From Bog-756 sp963756515 (GTDB taxonomy: Bacteria; Actinomycetota; Acidimicrobiia; Acidimicrobiales; RAAP-2), in assembly GCA_963756515.1 (NCBI GenBank), contig CAVWNV010000007.1, forward strand, positions 434,001 through 498,000: a DNA stretch of 64,000 nucleotides, written 5' to 3'. Positions within the stretch are counted from its first letter, which is position 1, and the number at the start of each line of letters is the position of its first letter. The translations under genes were made by a program, and so were the position numbers. Below the pieces are notes generated by a model. That model had not been told where the DNA came from. It saw nothing but the letters and a program-made list of their open reading frames with translations, and ran no database searches. This document shows, piece by piece, positions 60,153 through 64,000 of this stretch.

Positions 60153-62282
60153 ATGACTCCGGTCAGCCGCCGTCCCTTGCGTGCCGGGCGATGGCAGGCC
60201 GCCACCGCGGGGCGCGAAGCTACAGTCCCCTTGGCCCTCCGGCGATACGTCCCCCAGTTCGACGGCGTCCGTGCCGTCGCCATCTCCGCCGTGGTCGCGT
60301 ACCACCTGGGCTACCTCCGTGGGGGATGGGTGGGTGTGGACGTCTTCTTCGTCCTGTCCGGCTACCTCATCACCAGCCTGCTGTTGGCCGAGGGCCGCCC
60401 CCCGGGGAACATCGTGTCCTTCTGGGGGCGTCGGGCCCGCCGGCTGCTCCCGGCGGTGCTGGTACTGCTGGTGGCGCTCTCGGTCTACGCCGCCGTCGGC
60501 GGCCCCGGCCTGGTGCCGGCCCAGCTCCGATCGCCGGCCCTGGCCACCTTGTTCTACGTGGCCAACTGGCAGCAGATCGCCGCCGGTCACAGCTACTTCG
60601 CCAGGTTCCTGTCGGTGAGCCCACTGCAGCAGACATGGTCCCTGGCCATCGAGGAGCAGTACTACCTGGTCTGGCCGCTTCTGGTCGCCACCATCGCCCT
60701 GTCCCTGCCGGCCGGCGGGGTACGGCACTGGCGGAGGATCCTGCTGGGAGTCACCGTCTTGCTGGGATTGGCGTCAGCGGTGTGGATGGGTGTGGCCGCC
60801 CATGTCTACGGGGCCAATCGCGCCTACCTGGGTACCGACACCCGGGCCTGGGAACTCCTGCTGGGAGGAGCTGCCGCCATGGTCTGGCCCCCGGACCGGG
60901 AGGCTCCGCGTCGCCGGATGTGGTCCGTCCTCACCGTGGTGGGACTGGCCGGTCTGGCCGTCGGGGCATCGGTGGCCGGGGGGCCACCCGGCTGGATCTG
61001 GGACGGAGGCCTGGTGGCCATCGCCTCGTGCGCCACCCTCCTCATGGTGGGAGCCCTGCGGGCACCGGACGGCGTGGTGGGACGGGTGCTGGCGCTGGGC
61101 CCGGTGCGCTGGATCGGCATCATCTCCTACAGCCTGTACCTGTGGCACTGGCCGGTCATCGTGCTGATGACCACCGACACCATCGGTTGGTCGGGAGCGG
61201 CCCTGTTGGTGGCCCGCCTGACCACCATGGTGACGCTCTCGTGCGCCAGCTACTACCTGGTCGAGCGACCGCTCCGGCGGACCGATTGGGGCGCCCTCCA
61301 CCGCCGTCTCCACGTCCCGACGGTCGGATTCGCGGCGGCCGGTCTGGTGGTCACGGCGGCCGTCATCCTGGTGGGCACGGTCGGCCCGCCGTCGGCCACG
61401 ACCGCTGAGGTGGCCGGCCCACCGTCACCGGCGGTCCCGACCACGGTGCCCCCGGGCGCTCCCCGTCTCCCGCCGGCCACGCCGGGTCACCCCTATCGGG
61501 CCTGGCTGTTGGGTGACAGCGTGATGGTGGACAGCTCCCTCGGCATCGCCGCCGCGCTCCAGGCCACCGGGTCGGTCTCGGTGGTCGTCAACGACACGGT
61601 GCCCGGGTTCGGGCTCAGTACCGTTCCGACCTGGCCCGCCGATGTCCAACAGACCTTGGCGCAGTCTCGGCCGCAGGTGGCCATCGGGACCTGGTCGTGG
61701 GACGACCAGCTGGCCCAGAGCGAACCGAGTGGGTACCGCGCCGAGCTGGAGCGGTTCCTGGCCACCCTGCTGGATCCGGCCGACGGTGTTCGTCTGGCCG
61801 TCCTCCTCCAGTTCCCCGTGGTCGGGCCGACCGACTCCATCAGCGATCCCGTGGCCCGCCGGCAGGCCTGGTCGAAGGAGACCGAGCTCACCGACGCCTG
61901 GGATGCGGCGGCCCGCCAGGCGGTGGCGGCCTTCCCGGGACGGGCCGTCTACCTGACCACCCAACAGCTGTTCGCCCCGGGCGGGTACTTCCTCACGTGG
62001 ATGCGCACCCCGCAGGGAACCTGGGTCCGGGCCCGCAAACTCGACAACACCCACATGTGCCCCTATGGCGCGGCCCGGTTCGGCGCGCTGGTCACCGAGG
62101 AGCTCACCCCGATCCTCGGCCTGGCCCAGGAGAAGCCGGGGTGGGAGTTCGGATCGTGGACCCGGGACCCGCGCTACGACGACCCGCCGGGGGCCTGCCC
62201 CGATGACCAGCCACCGGCCGGCTATCGGGGCATCCGGGTCCCCGACGTCCCCAGCCGCTCAGCGGCGGGGATCCCCCCGTGA
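60153..62282 (+). CDS. Acyltransferase-3 membrane protein with C-terminal SGNH domain (OafA-like)
   Basis: 709 residues. Acyltransferase-3 domain at about 30-390 with ten membrane helices: QFDGVRAVAISAVVAYHLGY (His as active-site residue), VDVFFVLSGYLITSLL, FWGRRARRLLPAV, TWSLAIEEQYYLVWPLL. After a Pro/Thr linker, an extracytoplasmic SGNH domain begins with AWLLGDSVMVDSSLGIA and ends DNTHMCPYGAARFG (Asp/His). Such proteins O-acetylate cell-wall or surface polysaccharides. It overlaps the convergent SDR gene by 24 bp. Confidence 0.92.
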   Translation: MTPVSRRPLRAGRWQAATAGREATVPLALRRYVPQFDGVRAVAISAVVAYHLGYLRGGWVGVDVFFVLSGYLITSLLLAEGRPPGNIVSFWGRRARRLLPAVLVLLVALSVYAAVGGPGLVPAQLRSPALATLFYVANWQQIAAGHSYFARFLSVSPLQQTWSLAIEEQYYLVWPLLVATIALSLPAGGVRHWRRILLGVTVLLGLASAVWMGVAAHVYGANRAYLGTDTRAWELLLGGAAAMVWPPDREAPRRRMWSVLTVVGLAGLAVGASVAGGPPGWIWDGGLVAIASCATLLMVGALRAPDGVVGRVLALGPVRWIGIISYSLYLWHWPVIVLMTTDTIGWSGAALLVARLTTMVTLSCASYYLVERPLRRTDWGALHRRLHVPTVGFAAAGLVVTAAVILVGTVGPPSATTAEVAGPPSPAVPTTVPPGAPRLPPATPGHPYRAWLLGDSVMVDSSLGIAAALQATGSVSVVVNDTVPGFGLSTVPTWPADVQQTLAQSRPQVAIGTWSWDDQLAQSEPSGYRAELERFLATLLDPADGVRLAVLLQFPVVGPTDSISDPVARRQAWSKETELTDAWDAAARQAVAAFPGRAVYLTTQQLFAPGGYFLTWMRTPQGTWVRARKLDNTHMCPYGAARFGALVTEELTPILGLAQEKPGWEFGSWTRDPRYDDPPGACPDDQPPAGYRGIRVPDVPSRSAAGIPP

Positions 62283-63005
62283 CCCGCCGGTGGGGTCGAT
62301 CGGGCTGTGAAGTGAGAGTCCACCGTCGCACTCGATGATCTGGCCGGTGACCCAGTGCATCCCGTGCACGGCCACCACGGCCTCGGCGATGTCCTCGGGT
62401 CGGCCGATTCGGCCGAGGGCGGTGCGGCCGGCCACCCCGGTGAGCCAGGCTCCATCCCGTGGCGCCGGGCCGAGCATCGGAGTGTCGGTCACCCCCGGAG
62501 CGACGGCGTTGACCCGGACGGCCGGGGCCCACTCGCTGGCGGCCACCCGCACCACCATGTCCAGTGCGGCCTTGGACGCGCAGTAGAGGCCCATGGTCCG
62601 GTCGACCAGTCGGGCGCTCACGCTCGAGACGGCCACGATGGATCCGCCGCCATCGCCGCCATCACCGCCGTGCATGGTGGCGGCCAGACCCCGCATGGCC
62701 AACCACACCCCTTTGGCATTGACCGCCATCACCCGGTCCCACTCCGTGGCGTCGACGTCAGCCAACCGGCCACTGTGGCCGATTCCGGCCGTCACCGTCA
62801 CCTGGGCCGGCACGCCGATCCGATCCACCGTGGCCGCCACCGCCGCGGCGACCTGATCGGTGTCGGTGATGTCGCAGCGGATGTCGGCGTCACCGGCCCG
62901 GTCCCACACCACCACATCGATCCCGTCGGAGCGGTATCGGTCGGTCACCGCCGCGCCGATGCCCGACGCGCCGCCCACCACCACCGCCGGTCCGACCGCG
63001 GTCAT
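62259..63005 (-). CDS. Short-chain dehydrogenase/reductase
   Basis: 248 residues. Cofactor site VVVGGASGIGAAVTDRY, Asp in IRCDITDTDQ, catalytic Ser in IVAVSSVSARL, Tyr/Lys in GLYCASKAALDMV, and C-terminal VTGQIIECDGGLSLHS. NAD(P)-dependent; substrate unknown. An internal glycine-rich loop (GGDGGDGGGS) is unusual and encoded by a short repeat. Confidence 0.92.
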   Translation of the reverse strand: MTAVGPAVVVGGASGIGAAVTDRYRSDGIDVVVWDRAGDADIRCDITDTDQVAAAVAATVDRIGVPAQVTVTAGIGHSGRLADVDATEWDRVMAVNAKGVWLAMRGLAATMHGGDGGDGGGSIVAVSSVSARLVDRTMGLYCASKAALDMVVRVAASEWAPAVRVNAVAPGVTDTPMLGPAPRDGAWLTGVAGRTALGRIGRPEDIAEAVVAVHGMHWVTGQIIECDGGLSLHSPIDPTGGSRGDPRR

Positions 63006-63240
63006 GCCGTCGCCTGCGGCGTGGTCGACCTGATCGGGGACCAGCGGGACGACGCGGGGTGGCTCGGGGCGGTGGCACGGGGGACGGCTGGCACGGTCGA
63101 GGCTCCTGCCGGTGGTGGGTGTGGATGACGAGTAGAAACTAGATGATCGCGGCCGGGCCGCCCCGGGGACCGCACCCGGGCCGGTCCGATGTCGCCGCCG
63201 GCCCGACCGCGGGCCGGGCGTCGATCCGGGAGGTGCAGCG

Positions 63241-63693
63241 GTGACGGTGGTACATCACTCGGCCATCTGCGTGGCCGACGTGGACGAGAGCCTGCGATTC
63301 TGGCGCGACGGCCTGGGTTTCGTCGTGCTGATGGACGAGCGGTTCGACGGCGACTGGCCGTCGCTGCTGGAGGCCCCGTCCACCTCGCTCCGGGCTGTGT
63401 TCCTCGGCCGACCGGACCGGGCCGACGCCGGCATCGTGGAGCTGGTGGGCCTGGGCCCCGTGCCCGACGGACCACCGGCGACGCCGCCGGCCCACGGATT
63501 CCTCCTCCTGTCGGTGATCACCGACGTGGAGGCGGCCCTGGACCGACTGGCCCGATTGGGCCTGGGCGGCGCGCCGAGGCGGGTGACGGTGGCGGGGGTG
63601 GCGATGGCGGTGGTCCGCGATCCCGACGGGGTGCAGGTGGAGCTGGTCGACTCCGGGGCGTCGGCCAATCTCGAGCGCCTCGCCTCGACGTGA
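63241..63693 (+). CDS. VOC family protein
   Basis: 150 residues from a GTG at 63241. HHSAICVADVDESLRFWRDG with an N-terminal His ligand, GFLLLSVITDVEAALDRLAR, and VVRDPDGVQVELVDSG with a C-terminal Glu ligand. A complete two-unit VOC fold, resembling methylmalonyl-CoA-epimerase/glyoxalase-like proteins. Its stop overlaps the next gene's GTG start, so it is probably co-transcribed with the monooxygenase. Confidence 0.88.
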   Translation: MTVVHHSAICVADVDESLRFWRDGLGFVVLMDERFDGDWPSLLEAPSTSLRAVFLGRPDRADAGIVELVGLGPVPDGPPATPPAHGFLLLSVITDVEAALDRLARLGLGGAPRRVTVAGVAMAVVRDPDGVQVELVDSGASANLERLAST

Positions 63694-64000
63694 GGGTGAA
63701 GCCGACCGTCGCCGTCCTCGGCGCCGGCGCCGGCGGCATCGCCATGGGCATCCGACTCCAACGGGCCGGGTACCGGTACACCATCTACGAGCAGTCCGAC
63801 GGTGTCGGGGGCACCTGGCGCGACAACACGTATCCCGGCGCGGCCTGTGACGTGCCCTCCCACCTCTACTCGTACTCCTTCGACCTCAACCCCTGGTGGA
63901 GTCGCACCTATGCCACCCAGCCCGAGATCCTGGCCTACCTGGAGCGGTGCACCGACCGTCACGGGGTCCGGCCCCACGTCCGGACGGACACCTCGATCAC
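63690..64000 (+). CDS. Flavin-containing monooxygenase, Baeyer-Villiger type (3' end cut by window)
   Basis: Start at the GTG 63690, overlapping the VOC stop as GTGA; a GTG at 63696 is also possible. PTVAVLGAGAGGIAMGIRLQ is the FAD-binding GxGxxG, followed by YEQSDGVGGTWRDNTYPGAA and CDVPSHLYSYSFDLNPWWS, the conserved start of actinobacterial BVMO/cyclohexanone-monooxygenase-like proteins. About 104 residues are in the window; some 400 more are expected. Confidence 0.92.
   Translation, partial: MRVKPTVAVLGAGAGGIAMGIRLQRAGYRYTIYEQSDGVGGTWRDNTYPGAACDVPSHLYSYSFDLNPWWSRTYATQPEILAYLERCTDRHGVRPHVRTDTSI

Overview
The window is a 64 kb piece of a high-G+C actinobacterial chromosome. The gene content looks most like Acidimicrobiia or a related deep actinobacterial lineage. 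Evidence for an actinobacterium includes a DosR/DevR-type regulator, mycothiol-linked enzymes (S-(hydroxymethyl)mycothiol dehydrogenase, a maleylpyruvate-isomerase-family protein), DUF2510 modules, DUF3052, and a GH65/beta-phosphoglucomutase pair resembling mycobacterial Rv3401/Rv3400. The assignment is by family resemblance only.

Layout. 1-5.1 kb: 3' part of pntB, a frame-broken PIN/TRAM protein, a membrane-anchored GH18 protein and tRNA-Ala(CGC). 5.3-8.9 kb: a phosphoesterase, then a gene-poor stretch with two short-chain-dehydrogenase scraps flanking a divergent merR/hsp20 pair. 8.9-32.3 kb is the core of the window: an anaerobiosis/dormancy island. It holds a DoxX protein, two zinc alcohol dehydrogenases, two universal stress proteins, a complete arginine deiminase operon (arcD-arcA-arcB-arcC), a GAF histidine kinase divergent from a DosR-like response regulator, an SPFH protein, an F420-reductase-like protein, and a tightly coupled xfp-(small membrane ORF)-ackA-pgmB-GH65 operon. 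Six copies of a motif, GGGYC-RAAR-GWCMC, lie 36-107 bp upstream of six genes here. This has the same half-sites and spacing as the mycobacterial DosR box, so I infer a self-contained DosR-like regulon for ATP generation from arginine and storage disaccharide when respiration stops.

32.9-36.0 kb is a lower-G+C-looking islet with four 55-residue zinc-ribbon proteins sharing one cysteine spacing, mixed with a DUF2510-mosaic protein and small unknowns. 36.2-45.2 kb: secreted GH128-like and S53 peptidase genes (both frame-broken), an alpha/beta hydrolase, NYN, DUF427, DUF2889, VOC and AraC genes. 45.4-54.8 kb: an oxidoreductase operon, a mycothiol-linked enzyme behind a 16-codon upstream ORF, a GT39-type glycosyltransferase with a TetR regulator, and DNA alkylation repair genes (ada-alkA fusion, ogt). 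55-60 kb: an SGNH protein, mscR with its MBL partner, and an arsenic cluster (arsR, cadI/arsI, aquaporin, arsC). Nearly every gene here carries single-base frameshifts. 60.1-64 kb: acyltransferase-3/SGNH protein, SDR, VOC, and the start of a flavin monooxygenase.

The frameshifts (about 14 in total, 9 between 55.5 and 59.9 kb) mostly fall in or beside short G or C runs, and the protein sequence on both sides stays well conserved. I favour assembly or read error over true decay for most of them, but the sequence alone cannot settle this.
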